Shown here: one piece after another, positions 1 to 11,684 of the stretch
How positions within the stretch are numbered: position 1 is the stretch's first letter
Layout: every line of letters begins with the position of its first letter
NCBI RefSeq assembly: GCF_033115175.1
Contig: NC_084836.1
Location: forward strand, 63,231,097 to 63,295,096
Length of the DNA: 64,000 bases
Direction of reading: 5' to 3'
Source: Lepus europaeus
Taxonomy: Eukaryota > Chordata > Mammalia > Lagomorpha > Leporidae
Notes under the pieces: generated by a model
Told to the model about the DNA's origin: nothing
The model's database searches: none
Seen by the model: the letters and a program-made list of their open reading frames with translations, nothing else
Made by a program: the position numbers and the translations under genes

Positions 1-198
1 TGGTTAATAAAAGAGAAATGATTAAATAAATGTTTAGAAGATCAATGTACGGAGCCCAGTATCCAAACAATAGGAGCTGCAGAAAGAGTGAACAGAGAAA
101 ATGGCTGGGGAGAAATTCCCAGAACTAAGGGACATACATTGCTAGGACACAGGTGCTGAAGCTCTGGCACATGTCAGAAGGCCTGGAGGGTTTGGGGG

Positions 199-500
199 TT
201 TTTTTGTTTTGTTTTTTAGTTTTATTTTATTTGCAGAGAGACCGAGAAAGACTGACAGGCAGAGATATTCAATCCACTATTTAATTCTCCAAATGCCTGC
301 AACTTCCGGAGCTGGGACAAGCCAAAGTCAAGAGCCCAGAAGCTAACCTGAATCTCCCACGTGGGTGGCGGGGACTCAGGTACTTGAGCCATCCCTATCG
401 CCCTCCTGGGTGCACACTGGCAGGCAGCTAGAAGCAGAAGTGGAGGTAGACCCAGGACACAAGCCCAGGCACTGACACGGGGCCAGATGTCTCAACTGCA
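199..500 (-). mobile_element. CSINE, old, antisense
   Basis: T-rich start followed by TTATTTGCAGAGAGACC and the AAATGCCTGCAAC...GGGACAAGCC core, strongly diverged. Confidence 0.7.
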
Positions 501-504
501 CGGA

Positions 505-985
505 GGGCTTGTTTAAGTGCAGATTGCTGGTACTTATCACCGGAGTAAGTATCAAGTGGGACCCCAGAATTTGCATTTTTTAAAGATTGTAAATTTTAAT
601 AAATTTTTTTAAAAAGGTCCACAGGAAGCTATTTCCCATCTGTTGACTCACCCCTCAAATGCCCACAACAGCCAGGGCTGGACCAGGCTGAAGCCAGCAG
701 CCCAAAACTCAATCCAGGTCTCCCTCATGGATGTGAGGACCCCAGCTCCTCGAGCTGTCATCCCCTGCTGCCTCCCAGGTGTTTGTCAGCAGGCGGCCTG
801 CGGAGCAGGGCTAGGACTCAGATGCCGTTGCTCTGCCATTTGGGGTTCAGGTGCCTCAAATGCAGTCTTAACCGCTGTGCAAATGCCCACCCTCCGAATC
901 TGCATCCCCAACACGTGCCCACAGGTGATACCAACGCCACTGGTCTGGGGACCACACCTGAGAACCGCTATGTTAAATTACAAAG
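505..985. mobile_element. MER5A-like DNA transposon remnant, split by a CSINE
   Basis: CCCAGAATTTGCATTT at 562-577 resumes after the SINE as CAGGTGATACC...GGTCTGGGGACCACAC...TGAGAACC, typical of the MER5 (hAT-Charlie) family. Confidence 0.5.
576..880 (-). mobile_element. CSINE, old, antisense
   Basis: Contains CCCACAACAGCCAGGGCTGG and AGTCTTAACCGCTGTGC, the reversed SINE head; inserted in the MER5-like element. Confidence 0.75.
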
Positions 986-987
986 GA

Positions 988-1314
988 CTGGGGCTTGCAC
1001 AGTGAGGTAGCAGGTAAAGCGCCTTCTTCAGTGCCAGCATCCCATATGGGCACCGGTTTGAGTCCCGGCTGCTCCATTTCTGATCCAGCTCTCTGCTATG
1101 GCCTGGGATAGCAGCAGAGTATGGCCCAAGTGCTTGGGCCCTGCACCCGCAAGGGAGAACAGGAGGGAGCACCTGGCTCCTGGCTTCTGATAGGTGCAGT
1201 GTGCCGGCTGTAGCAACCATTTGGGGGGTGAACCAATGGAAGGAAGACCTTTCTCTCTGTCTCTCTCTCTCTCTCACTGTCTAACTCTGCTTGTCCAAAA
1301 GAAAAAAAAAAAGA
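988..1314 (+). mobile_element. CSINE, sense
   Basis: AGCATCCCATATGGGCACC head, TCTCTCTC region and A tail. Confidence 0.9.
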
Positions 1315-1514
1315 TTTTATGACAGGTTTGGCCATATGCAAAATCACTTAAAGGCCTTTTACAGAACCTTGGAAGGGTGTGGGAAGACGAATCCAGAGAT
1401 GCAAAGGAAACCAAGCATATACAAAAGCGAGGCGATTACTCTAGGGAAAAAAAAGGTTTTTTGAAGTTGTTCAATAAAGGAAATGTAAACAGAGTATACA
1501 AGAGAAAAATCGTA

Positions 1515-1841
1515 GGCTGGCGCCGTGGCTTAACAGGCTAATCCTCCACCTTGCGGCGCCAGCACACCGGGTTCTAGTTCCGGTTGGGGTGCCGGATTCT
1601 ATCCCGGTTGCCCCTCTTCCAGGCCAGCTCTCTGCTATGGCCCGGGAGTGCAGTGGAGGATGGCCCAAGTGCTTGGGCCCTGCACCCCATGGGAGACCAG
1701 GAGAAGCACCTGGCTCCTGGCTTCGGATCAGCGAGATGCACCAGCCGCAGCGGCCATTGGAGGGTGAACCAACGGCAAAAGGAAGACCTTTCTCTCTGTC
1801 TCTTTCTCACTATCCACTCTGCCTGTCAAAAAGAAAAAAAA

Positions 1842-1882
<41 letters not shown>
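1515..1882 (+). mobile_element. CSINE2, young, with (GA)n tail
   Basis: GGCTGGCGCCGTGGCTTAAC head. The tail is an A run extended by about 16 GA units. Confidence 0.95.
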
Positions 1883-1887
<5 letters not shown>

Positions 1888-2034
1888 TATTAGGAAAGGA
1901 AATCTAACCACAGCACTTGCCCCCAGAACAAACAGTATCTACAAATGCGATGGTGAAATTGCTGGACATGGACTTAACGACGATGACAGGCTAGGGGAGG
2001 GGAAGAGGTGAGCAGAGAATTAGAATCCTCCTCT

Positions 2035-2363
2035 GTCCGGTGCTGCGGCTCAATAGGCTAATCCTCCGCCTGCAGCGCCGGCACACCGGGTTCTAGTCCT
2101 GGTCGGGGCACCGGATTCTGTCCCGGTTGCCCCTCTTCCAGGTCAGCCCTCTGCTATGGCTCGGGAGTGCAGTGGAGGATGGCCCAAGTGCTTGGGCCCT
2201 GCACCCCATGGGAGACCAGGAGAAGCACTTGACTCCTGCTTTCGGATCAGCGCGGTGCGCCAGCCGCAGCACGCTGGCCGTGGCGGCCATTGGAGGGTGA
2301 ACCAATAGCAAAGGAAGACCTTTCTCTCTGTCTCTCTCTCTCTCTCTCACTGTCCACTCTGTC

Positions 2364-2393
<30 letters not shown>
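2035..2393 (+). mobile_element. CSINE2, young
   Basis: Full-length with an A tail of about 30, flanked by the 11-bp repeat AATCCTCCTCT (2024-2034 and 2394-2404). Confidence 0.95.
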
Positions 2394-2398
<5 letters not shown>

Positions 2399-2979
2399 TC
2401 CTCTACCCAAACTAGAAGTCAACACACTAGATAGATGAGTCCAGAATGGGAGTGCATGTATTATTTAGAAATCAGGAAGGAAATGCCAGAAGAAACAGCT
2501 CAGAGTTGAAAGCAGTTGCCCCGAGGGACTTGGATAAGGGTTGGGAGAAAGGCCCAGGGACTTCTGTTTTAGTTACAAGCCTTTTAGCACCATTTGATTT
2601 TTCAGCTATGTGTACACATGATCCGGATAAAGTAAATATTGATTCTGTATGGCAACTCTAACTCAGGAGCCACTACAGCGTGCCTGCAGGGTCTACTGTG
2701 TGGGCTCAAAGGAGCAGGGGATGCCCCAGCCCCAGCCCCCCTGGGATGGGCAGTATTTTTCAGCTCTACCCGCTTTCTCCCTCCAGTGCAATCCCTCCAT
2801 CTCCTGTTCCTGCAGCAGCCATCATGCAGGCAGATGTGCTGAACTGTACATTTCCAGAACCTACTGTCTCCCTGGAAAGCTGCCTTCCCCTTTCCCACTC
2901 TCCCCCCAGCTGATGAACTCGGGTTAGGTAACACTTCCTCCCCACCTAATCTAGGTGTGCCTCTTAATTCCCCTCCACT

Positions 2980-3150
2980 GTAGCCTTTAGCGCACGCACT
3001 GCGTTGTCACTGTCCTGCACTTGGGCTCAGCCACTGGACAGTCGCTTCCATGAGGGCTAGGACCCTCTTATCCACTGGAGTCTCAGGACAGGGTCTGATG
3101 AGCTCAATAAATACACAAATGAGTGAATCCCATTTCACAAAACATGCAGA
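2980..3150 (+). mobile_element. L2 3'-end fragment
   Basis: TTCCATGAGGGCTAGGACC...CTCAATAAATACACAAATGAG resembles the L2 terminus. Confidence 0.5.
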
Positions 3151-3749
3151 CACCGCTCCATCCATATTACAAGTCTTGGCCAACCTCTGGCTTCTCCATT
3201 CTGCTGTCTACCCACCCTTGTTCCTCACAAGGCAAGCCGGCTGTGGCTCAGTTTTCAATCCTTTCACTCCTGCCTGAACCCCAGAAAGGAGCCAGGGCTC
3301 CTTCCGCTGACCAGGGCCAGCTCCCGTCCAGACAGGGCTTTCTAACTGAGTTTGCACTGGACCGGAATGAGCTGCTTGGGGAGTGTCTGTCTGCCCAGCC
3401 TGGAAGGAGACCAGTCCCCTCCATCAGGTTCCCTGTCCTGGGGCCCAGCCAAAGCACAGCTTTCAGAGGTCAGGGATCCAGGCTTCAGAGGGGACTCCCT
3501 TAGCTGTGGACTTGGCCCTGGATTGCCCTGCCCAGTCTTCTCACTGCCCTGCTCATTTCACAGGCCAAGAGCTGGGAGTCCAAGCTCTTCAGGCCAGCGT
3601 GCCCTGCTGACTCCCAGCCAGCGACTTCCAACGGCAAAGGGATGTGGCCTGGGCCCGAGGGGCAGGGAGGACTGGGGACAAGGAGCCTGGGCACCCAACC
3701 CCGGAGCCGGCCCCTACACACAGTAGGCACTGCAGGGCCTCCCTCCAGA

Positions 3750-4200
3750 GTTAGCAAGGCCAAAACGAAGGGGCCCCCGGCGGGTCCCCGGAGGAACCAG
3801 AGTTTTCATGGGTGCAAGGCCTCAAGGTGGCCAGCCCCTAGTCAGGGGTGCCTTGCCTCCCCGCCCCGACTGCGCCTCCAGACCTCCGAGGGCCTCCCGG
3901 GCTTCGGAATGCTGTGACCTCCGAGCGCCCCAGAGGCGCGGTGGCGGAGGTGGGAGGGGCCGCGGCCAGCATCCGAGAACTGGGAGTAGGGCGCAGAAGG
4001 GGCCCCTTCTTTCCTTTCCTCGGGCCCGGGGGCGGGGAGGAGCGAGGGAGGAGGAGAGAGGTTTGGCTTCGGCCAGGGAACCTGTAAATACCGGCGGCGA
4101 AACCCGATCTGCCCTGGTCGCTTCCCTATTTAGGAGAAGGGCTGGTGCCTGGCGCTTGGTGGCCGCGAGTCACGTGGCCACCCTGGACCTGGGGGGAGAT
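3750..4200. promoter_or_regulatory. isolated GC/CpG-rich island with a perfect CArG box
   Basis: CpG-rich block about 8 kb before CTDSP2 exon 1, with GGGCCCGGGGGCGGGG-like runs and the SRF consensus CCTATTTAGG at 4125-4134. I see no convincing coding exon in it. It could be a distal enhancer, an alternative CTDSP2 promoter or the promoter of an unannotated non-coding RNA. Confidence 0.45.
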
Positions 4201-4499
4201 GCGTAGGCATCCTGGCCCACTCCCCTGCCCTCAGTGTGGGGGTGGGAAGGCCTGGGTTCCCCCGCCCAGCAGCCCTTGCCGGCTTGGTGGGCTCCCGCAG
4301 GATTCCCTGGGCGAGATGTGTGTTTTTTCCAAGCCTTGGTTGGCTTCCGTCCTGTTTTCTTGTAGATCTGACTCTTGGGGGGTGGCAGGCAGGGCACAGA
4401 GCAGGCCCCACTCCAGGCCTTGAATGCCTGCACCCTGGGTGGTAGAGAAATTGCCCAGGGCCGGCCTGCGCGGGACCTGGCTCCTGTCGGCAGGCTGTG

Positions 4500-4640
4500 T
4501 GCTAGGCTCTGTGAGTGGCATCAGGGGTGCACAGAAAACAAGACGGCGCCTGCCCTGGAGGGGCTTACACTGCAATGGGGAACAGCCGGAGAAGCAGCTA
4601 CACCCAAATGGGGCCTGGGAGGCTTGGAGGAAGAGCAGTG
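4500..4640. mobile_element. possible L2 internal fragment
   Basis: CTGCCCTGGAGGGGCTTACACT context resembles L2; weak. Confidence 0.35.
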
Positions 4641-5194
4641 CTTGAGCTGTGTCTGGGGGCCCAGGAGGTGCCCTGCCAGGCCAGGCCAGCCTGAGGGCAC
4701 TGCTCCTGCAAAGACTGCAAAGGCACGGGCGGGGCCAGCTCCCAGGCACTCGGTGCCTCCCGGCAGCAGCACTGGTGAGAGTGGAGAGTGTGGAGGACCG
4801 ACAGGAGCCAGGTCTCAAGCCCTGTGTGTGCCCAGCTAGAGCAGGCAGGCAGGGGTCGGGGGGAACCCCAAATGAATCATCCCTTGGAGACAGGATAGGG
4901 ATGAGACAGAATCAAATCCGCGTTTTCTAGGGGAGCTGGGTGTGGTGTGGATTGGGGGGCTATACAGTGAGAGAGACTGAGAGGAGCCAGTCCCCTAGCT
5001 TGCCCAAAGACAGCAGCAGCAGGAATAGAAAGAGAGAAAAAGGCTAACAAATACTTGGGAGGGGCGGAGCCATGGACCCTCAGGATGGAGGGGGGGCCTA
5101 CGATGGGGAGGAAGAAGTGTGGGGACCCCAGGCTTCCAGCTGGGGATGCAGAGGCTGATGGACGCACAGGTTTGGAGGACAGGTTGATGACGAT

Positions 5195-5345
5195 GAGGAT
5201 GAAATTTACTGGGTGCGCCCGTGTTTCAGGCACCAAACACTGTGCAATACCTCACTTAGTCCCCGCAGTAACCTGCTCCACAGACACTGTTGTTACCTGC
5301 ACTTTAACACAGAAGCAGAGTGGAGAGGTGACGTGCCTAAAAGCG
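5195..5345 (-). mobile_element. MIR, antisense
   Basis: ACTGGGTGCG...CACTGTGCAATACCTCACTT...AACACAGAAGCAGAG matches reversed MIR structure. Confidence 0.65.
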
Positions 5346-6097
5346 TACCATTGGGATGGTGACCACACGCTCTGAAGTTTGGCTGAGGTTTTCCAGGACC
5401 CTCTACAGAGGAGCTCCTCCCCCTCCCCTGCCCTCAGCCCAGCCCACCTCTGTCCAGGACCTTGCCCTGGGAAGCCAGGACAGGAGCTCACTGTGACAAG
5501 TGGGTACAGGGCTCCGGAACCCTAGCAATGAGACCCCACCTTCTCTATGACAGTACAAAGGGGAACTGAGGCTACTGGGACAATCAGAGAAACCAAGAAA
5601 GTAGGTGTGTCCCACTTATAATTTGATTAACCCCCTGCAATATAACAGTTCAGTGACATAAGAGAGGGTCCGGAAAGGTCTAGGGGGAAGGGCAGGCCCT
5701 ATGGGGCAGGGTCTTGGAGCAGGCACGCGTCTCTCCTGGAGTCAATCCCTCCAGCTCTGTTGCACTTTGCCCAGCCTTGCATCAGGTGGCCCTGCGGACA
5801 GGAAGGCACAGCCACTCCGGGCGACCCCGTCTCCACCAGCCCCTTGTCCAGCACCTGGGGCTATGGGCAGTGCTGCTGTTTTCAAAAGGTCTCCCACCAG
5901 CCCCGGAGACACAGAGGCCGGGGGGAAAGCGATGGAGCAGATGAGTGACCAGGAGAGAGACAGGGGGCTTTCTCTTGAGTGTTTGGGCCTAGAGAAACCT
6001 GCCTTCAACCATCACCCTTGAAGTGAATAAAATGGGCCTGCAGACTGGAAGTTAACTAGGAAGCTGTTGCAGGCAGAAGTTAGAATATCCATTTGTC

Positions 6098-6408
6098 GTG
6101 GCGGGTGCTGTGGTGCAGCGGGTTAAAGCCCTGGCCTGAGGCGCCAGCATCCCATATGGGCGCTGGTTCTAGTCCTGGCTGCTCCTCTTCCAATCCAGCT
6201 CTCTGTTATGGCCTGGAAAAGCAGTAGAAGATGGCTCAACTCCTTGGGCCCCTGCACCTGCATGGGAGACCTGGAGGAAGCTCCTGGCTCCTGGCTGCGG
6301 ATCGGAGCAGCTCTGGCCGTTGCGGCCATCTGGGGAGTGAACCAGTGGATGGAAGACCTTTCTCTCTGTCTCTACCTCTCTCTGTAACTCTGTCTTTAAA
6401 AAAAAAAA
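6098..6408 (+). mobile_element. CSINE, sense
   Basis: GGTGCTGTGGTGCAGCGGGTTAA head, AGCATCCCATATGGGCG, and A tail. Confidence 0.95.
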
Positions 6409-6897
6409 AATATCCATTTGCCTCCCACACCTTAAGTGTTGTAAAGAGGCCCAGTAGGATCCCAGAGAGCCTTCCGGAATGAAGATCTGCTCCCAGTGAT
6501 CTGGGAGCCAGGCAGTGAGAAGCCCATGGCATCAAGCTGCCTGCCTGTATTTCGGGGGTTCCAGGTTCCAATAAAGCCAACACTGCCTTTGTGTTGCCCT
6601 CCCGGGCCTCTTGGGGACCGTCCCTTATCCGCACCTCCCCCGCCTTCTTTCACACACTTTTGCTGGTTCTCTTCACGCCCTGTGCATCTGGCTTTGGAAG
6701 GGTTCTGCTGGGACACACAAATCTTTCTCTGACCGCAGAACAAGAGGTGCTTGAGGGTCAATCCTCTGCATCTTCCAAGGATGAACGAGCGTTCTATACA
6801 CAGATGCCACCCACAGCACACAGGAGGTCCCAGCCCAGTGGTGGTCATAAAATCAGCTTAGCATGTCATGGTCAGCCCCTTAAAAAAATGAACTGGA

Positions 6898-7015
6898 ATA
6901 TGAGGGCACTTCAAGAAGTTTCTGGAAAATAGAACAAAAGGTAAGTTTATTTTGGTGCAAAAGAAAAAAATTAAATCCATCCATACAAAGGGTCTCCAAA
7001 AAGTCCATAGAGGGG
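6898..7015. mobile_element. possible mariner-like MITE remnant
   Basis: GAGGGCACTTCAAGAAGTTT...TTTATTTTGGTGCAAAAG resembles a mariner-type non-autonomous element of mammals. I do not see both inverted ends. Confidence 0.35.
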
Positions 7016-7118
7016 TGAATATTTAGAGTAGCAGTCACGATGCTCCATTTCTGATTGCAGCACCTGAGTTCAGGACCCGTCTCCAGTTCCCAAATCTCCT
7101 AGTTTTGGCTATTCTGCT

Positions 7119-7827
7119 GCTTTTTTTTTTTTTAATTTTTAAAATTGTTTTTTATTTGAAAGGCAGTGTTACAGAAAGGCAGAGAAAAAAAGAGAGGTCT
7201 TCCACCCACTGGTTCATTCCCCAAATGGCTGCACTGGTGAGAGCTGAGCCGATCCAAAGCCAGGAGCCAGGAGCTTCTTCCAGGTCTCCCACGTGGCTGC
7301 AGGGGCTCAAGTTTGTCCACCTTCTTCTTCTTCTTCTTCTTTTTTTTTTTTTTTTTTTGACAGGCAGAGTGGACAGTGAGAGAGAGAGAGACAGAGAGAA
7401 AGGTCTTCTTTTTTGCCGTTGGTTTACCCTCTAATGGCCGCCGCGGCCAGGGCACTGCGGCCGGTGCACCGCGCTGATCCAAAGCCAGGAGCCAGGTACT
7501 TCTCCTGGTCTCCCATGGGGTGCAGGGCCCAAGCACTTGGGCCATCCTCCACTGCCTTCCCGGGCCATAGCAGAGAGCTGGCCTGGAAGAGGGGCAACCG
7601 GGATAGAATCCGGGGCTCCAACAGGGACTAGAACCCGGTGTGCCGGCGCCGCAAGGCAGAGGATTAGCCTGTTGAGCCACGGCGCCGGCCAAGTTTGTCT
7701 ACCTTCTACTGCTCTCCAAGTCACATTAGCAGGGAGCTGGATTGGAAATACAGGACTCGGACTGGTGCCCATATGGGATGCCAGCACTGCAGGAGGTGGC
7801 TTTACCCACTATGTCACAGCGCCGGCC
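7119..7827 (-). mobile_element. CSINE, antisense, split by a younger CSINE2
   Basis: Outer element occupies 7119-7308 and 7706-7827, ending ATGTCACAGCGCCGGCCCC; interrupted by the copy at 7325-7690. Confidence 0.9.
7325..7690 (-). mobile_element. CSINE2, young, nested
   Basis: Long T run then GACAGGCAGAGTGGACAGTG. Target-site copies AAGTTTGTCCACCTT (7309-7323) and AAGTTTGTCTACCTT (7691-7705) flank it. Confidence 0.95.
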
Positions 7828-8490
7828 CCTACTCTGCTTCTGATCCAGCTTCCTGCTAATGTGCCTGGGAAGGCAGCAGAGGATAGTCCAAGGACTTGGG
7901 CCACCTGGTAAGAAACATGAATGGAGTTCTGGCCTCCTGGCTTTGGCTTGGCCCAGCCCTGGCTTTTGGAAGCATCTGGGGGAGTAAACCAGAGGATGGA
8001 AGATGTGTACATGTACATGCATGTGTATGTGTGTGCGTGTGTGTGCAAGGTGTGTGTGTGTCTGTTTCTCGGTATCTCTGTCTCTATCACTATGGCTTTT
8101 TTTTTTTTTTAGAAACTTATTTATTTATTTATTTTTTGACAGGCAGAGTGGATAGTGAGAGAGAGAGAGAGAGACATAGAGAAAGGTCTTCCTTTTTGCC
8201 GTTGGTTCACCCTCCAATGGCTGCTGCGGCCTGCGCATCACGCTGATCCTAAGCCAGGACCCAGGTGCTTCTCCTGGTCTCCCATGCGGGTGCAGGGCCC
8301 AAGCACTTGGGCCATCCTCCACTGCCTTCCCGGGCCATAGCAGAGAGCTGGCCTGGAAGAGGGGCAACCGGGACAGAATCCGGCGCCCCAACCAGGACTA
8401 GAACCCAGTGTGCTGGCACCACAAGGCAGAGGATTAGCCTGTTGAGCCATGGCGCCGGCCTATCACTATGGCTTTTAAATAAATAGATCT
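7828..8490 (+). mobile_element. CSINE, sense, split by a younger CSINE2
   Basis: Outer element at 7828-8100 with a (TG)n-rich 3' part, resuming after 8476 with AAATAAATAGATCTTAAA. Confidence 0.85.
8101..8460 (-). mobile_element. CSINE2, young, nested, perfect target-site duplication
   Basis: Flanked by the identical 16-mer TATCACTATGGCTTTT at 8085-8100 and 8461-8476. Confidence 0.97.
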
Positions 8491-9021
8491 TAAAGGAAAG
8501 AAAGAAACCATTAGAGTGCATACACACAGCAAGGACAATCCCCATGAGCCTTTTGTTTCAGTTATCTTACAATACAATGTTTCTTGCTATGGGGATAGAA
8601 CAGTGGCTAAGACATAAAATCCAGATGCATGCAGCAAACACATAAAGGCCACCTCTTCCAAGTTAGGTACCACGTTGGGTTCAAGAGACCCAATGATAAC
8701 TAAGACAGCCCTAGTTACCACCTATCTTCTGGTTGGCAAGCCAGTAAGCAAACAGTTCCAAGACAAGGTGCCGACTGCTTGGAGAGAATATGTGGGAGGC
8801 ACTAAAAATCTGATCTGAGAGTGGGTATCTGGGAGGACTCCCCAGAGGAGGTGATGCAGTCATAGTTTTTTTTATTTGTTTGTTTGTTTTTAGCAAGAAA
8901 AGACACTCAGTAGGTTGTAGCATCTCCTCCATCCTATAGACAGCAAGGGAAATATGCTAAGGTGTCAAGAGCCCTAGTCTAAAGTCTAAAAATGAGATCT
9001 GGCCCTGCCTCCTCCTCTTAT

Positions 9022-9165
9022 AAGGACCTGTGGGTGGCAGGGGCCCAAGCACTTGGACTTCTTCCATTGCTTTCCCAAGCGCATTAGCAGGAAGCTGGAT
9101 TGGAAGTGGAGCAGCCATGACTCAAATCGGTGCTCATATGGGATGCTGGCATCACCGCTGCACCA
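9022..9165 (-). mobile_element. CSINE fragment, antisense
   Basis: GGGCCCAAGCACTTGG...CATATGGGATGCTGGC, head-proximal half only. Confidence 0.85.
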
Positions 9166-9454
9166 CGGTTAATCATTCCAGACTCTCTTTACTCATCTAC
9201 AAAATGGACATAATATCTACCTGGTTAACCTCACAGAAGTGAGAGATCACGTGAGACTGAAAGTATGTTGTAAACTAGAAAAGGGCAGGGGGTGTCCCTG
9301 GATGGGGTGCACTGGGCAGCACGTCCATCTCAGTCCACAGCCCTTTGTCCCTGTCCACGCTCCTCCTGCTGCAACTCAAGAAGGCAGGGGCAGGGTCCAG
9401 AAAGACCCCTGAAGCAACCTGACTATTGACTATTTAGCTGAAGGATCCTATTGT

Positions 9455-9779
9455 GCTTTTTTTTTTTCTTGGACAGGCAGAGTTAGATAATGACAGAGAC
9501 AGAAAGGTCTTCCTTTTCCGTTGGTTCACCCCCCAAAAGGCTGCTACGGCTGGTACACTGAGCAGATCTGAAGCCAGGAGCCAGGTGCTTTTCCTGGTCT
9601 CCCATGCGGGTGCAGGGCCCAAGCACTTGGGCCATCCTCCACTGCCTTCCCAGGCCACAGCAGAGAGCTGGACTGGAAGAGGAGCAACCGGGACAGAATC
9701 TGGTGCCCCAACTGGGACTAGAACTCGGGGTGCTGGCGCCACAGGCGGAGGATTAGCCTAGTGAGCTGCGGCGCAGGCC
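9455..9779 (-). mobile_element. CSINE2 copy A of a tandem pair
   Basis: Short T run, GGACAGGCAGAGTTAGATAATG, core, and GCGGCGCAGGCC end. Flanked by GATCCTATTGT at 9444-9454 and 9780-9790. Confidence 0.95.
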
Positions 9780-9790
9780 GATCCTATTGT

Positions 9791-10102
9791 GAATAGTGAG
9801 AGAGAGAGAGAGACACAGAGAGAAAGGTCTTCCTTTTTGCCGTTGGTTCACCCTCCAAAGGCCGCTGCGGCTGGCTCATCACACTGATTCGAAGCCAGGA
9901 GCCAGGTGCTTCTCCTGGTCTCCCATGCGGGTGCAGGGCCCAAGCACTTGGGCCATCCTCCACTGCCTTCCCGGGCCATAGCAGAGAGCTGGCCTGGAAG
10001 AGGGGCAACCGGGACAGAATCCGGCACCCCAACCAGGACTAGAACCCGGTGTGCTGGCGCCGCAAGGCGAAGGATTAGCCTGTTAAGCCACGGCGCCGGC
10101 CC
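9791..10102 (-). mobile_element. CSINE2 copy B of a tandem pair, lacking its T run
   Basis: Begins directly at GAATAGTGAGAGAG without a poly-T and ends GGCGCCGGCCC. Flanked by GATCCTATTGT at 9780-9790 and 10103-10113. Confidence 0.95.
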
Positions 10103-10680
10103 GATCCTATTGTTTTAATAATGGGGGGTAAATGTCAGAATTCCTCCAGCCGCCTTTCTGTTAATGAGTTAGGATCTACGCAAACTCAGTGTTTAGAGTT
10201 ATATAAGCCTCATTCAGATCTTCTGTAACAGCCACTTTCATTTTGGAAAAACACATTTCCATTAAAATGGTGTTATATAAAAAGGCTTTGTGGATGGATG
10301 CAGGAAGAGCAGGGACAGGCAGGCGTGGCACTTTGAGGCACAGAGTCCTCACCTGTCCTCAGGAGGGCGTATCCATGGGAGAATGGCTTTGGTCGTATGT
10401 AGTGAGCTAAGCTGTGACCTGCGTGTCCTGTGACCACTGCGAAGACCAGATGCACGCCGGGCCATTGTATCCACAGCAGGAAGGCCACCAGCAGCCTCTA
10501 CACCCCTGCCCCCCAGGCCCCTACCTTGCTGAAAGCCCCTTCCTTGGCAGATTGGGTTCCTGGGTCTGGAGGTAGCTCAGAAGTCACCCAGTACAATGTC
10601 ACTCCCTGTCGCTCTTGCCAGCCAACACCTGGACAGCCTCCTTGGTCGCAAGGCAGCACATGTCACCACTGAAACAGACC

Positions 10681-10946
10681 CAGCTGGTGCTGTGGCATAG
10701 CGGGTTAAAGCCCCAGCCTGCAGCGCCAGTATCCCATAGGGGCGCCAGTTCAAGTCCCAACTGCTCCTCTTCTGATCCAGCTCTCTGCTGTGGCCTGGGA
10801 AAGCAGTAGAAGATGGCCCAAGTCCTTGGGCCACTGCACCTGCGTGGGAGACCCAGAAGAAGTTCCTGGATCCTGGCTTCGGATAAGCACAGCTCCAACC
10901 GGTGCGGCCAGCTGGGGAATGAACCACTGGATGGAAGACCTCCCTC

Positions 10947-10980
<34 letters not shown>

Positions 10981-11078
10981 TTTTTTGACCTCCCTCCTCT
11001 CTCTGGATCTACCTCTCTTTGTAACTCTTTCAAATAAATAAAATAAATCTTAAAAAAAAAATAAAAAGAAGAAAGCAA
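10681..11078 (+). mobile_element. CSINE, sense, with internal T run and duplicated CT part
   Basis: GCTGGTGCTGTGGCATAGCG head. The motif GACCTCCCTCCTCTCTCT occurs twice around a T15 run, then CAAATAAATAAAA. Confidence 0.9.
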
Positions 11079-11317
11079 GAAAATAAAAGAAACAGATCTG
11101 ATGCGGACGCGAAGCTTGCCTTTGTGGGGCTATCCCCTCCAGGAACGAACACAAAGCCCTCACCTACAGCAGTGAGCAGGGCAGTCCTGTCAATGGGAGT
11201 CTGGGGTCCAGGAGGGTGTGCTGGGAGACTGCCCAGGTAGGAGAGAGGGCAGCCTGACCGTCCTCAGAGCTGAAGCACCTCCCTTAGGGGCCCCGTTCAC
11301 TCACCCTGAGCTGAGAG

Positions 11318-11603
11318 GCGGGCTTTTGCTGTAGCAGTTAAACCACAGGGTTGGGATGCCTGCGGTCTGTCAGAGGTTCCAGTTCTACCCCTGGTTCTAG
11401 CTTCCTGCTAATGGGCAACTTGGGAGGCAGCAAGTGGTTGCTCAAGTACTTGGGTCCCTGCCACCCATGTGGGGCACTCAGAGTAGCAGGCTCCTGGCTT
11501 CTGCCTGGCCCAGGCCCAGCACCAGGTGTCTTGGGCATTTGGGGAGTGAACCAGCAGGTGAGGGATCTCTCTCTCTCTCTTCCCCCATTCCCACCCATAT
11601 CTT
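11318..11603 (+). mobile_element. CSINE, old, sense
   Basis: TAGCAGTTAAACCACAGGGT head and CTCTCTCT end, next to the TA tract. Confidence 0.8.
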
Positions 11604-11684
11604 TAATATATATATATTTTATATGTGGATGGGAACATATTTAATATATTTATATATAATATTATATATATGCATATATATACA
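11604..11684. repeat. AT-rich (TA)n tract
   Basis: Imperfect TATATA/ATTATA sequence following a CSINE. Confidence 0.85.

Noticed and set aside
988-1314. Possible tRNA genes in the CSINE heads (B-box-like GGTTCGAGTCC)
   Set aside because: These are tRNA-derived SINE promoters; no clover-leaf with intact acceptor stem and anticodon was seen.
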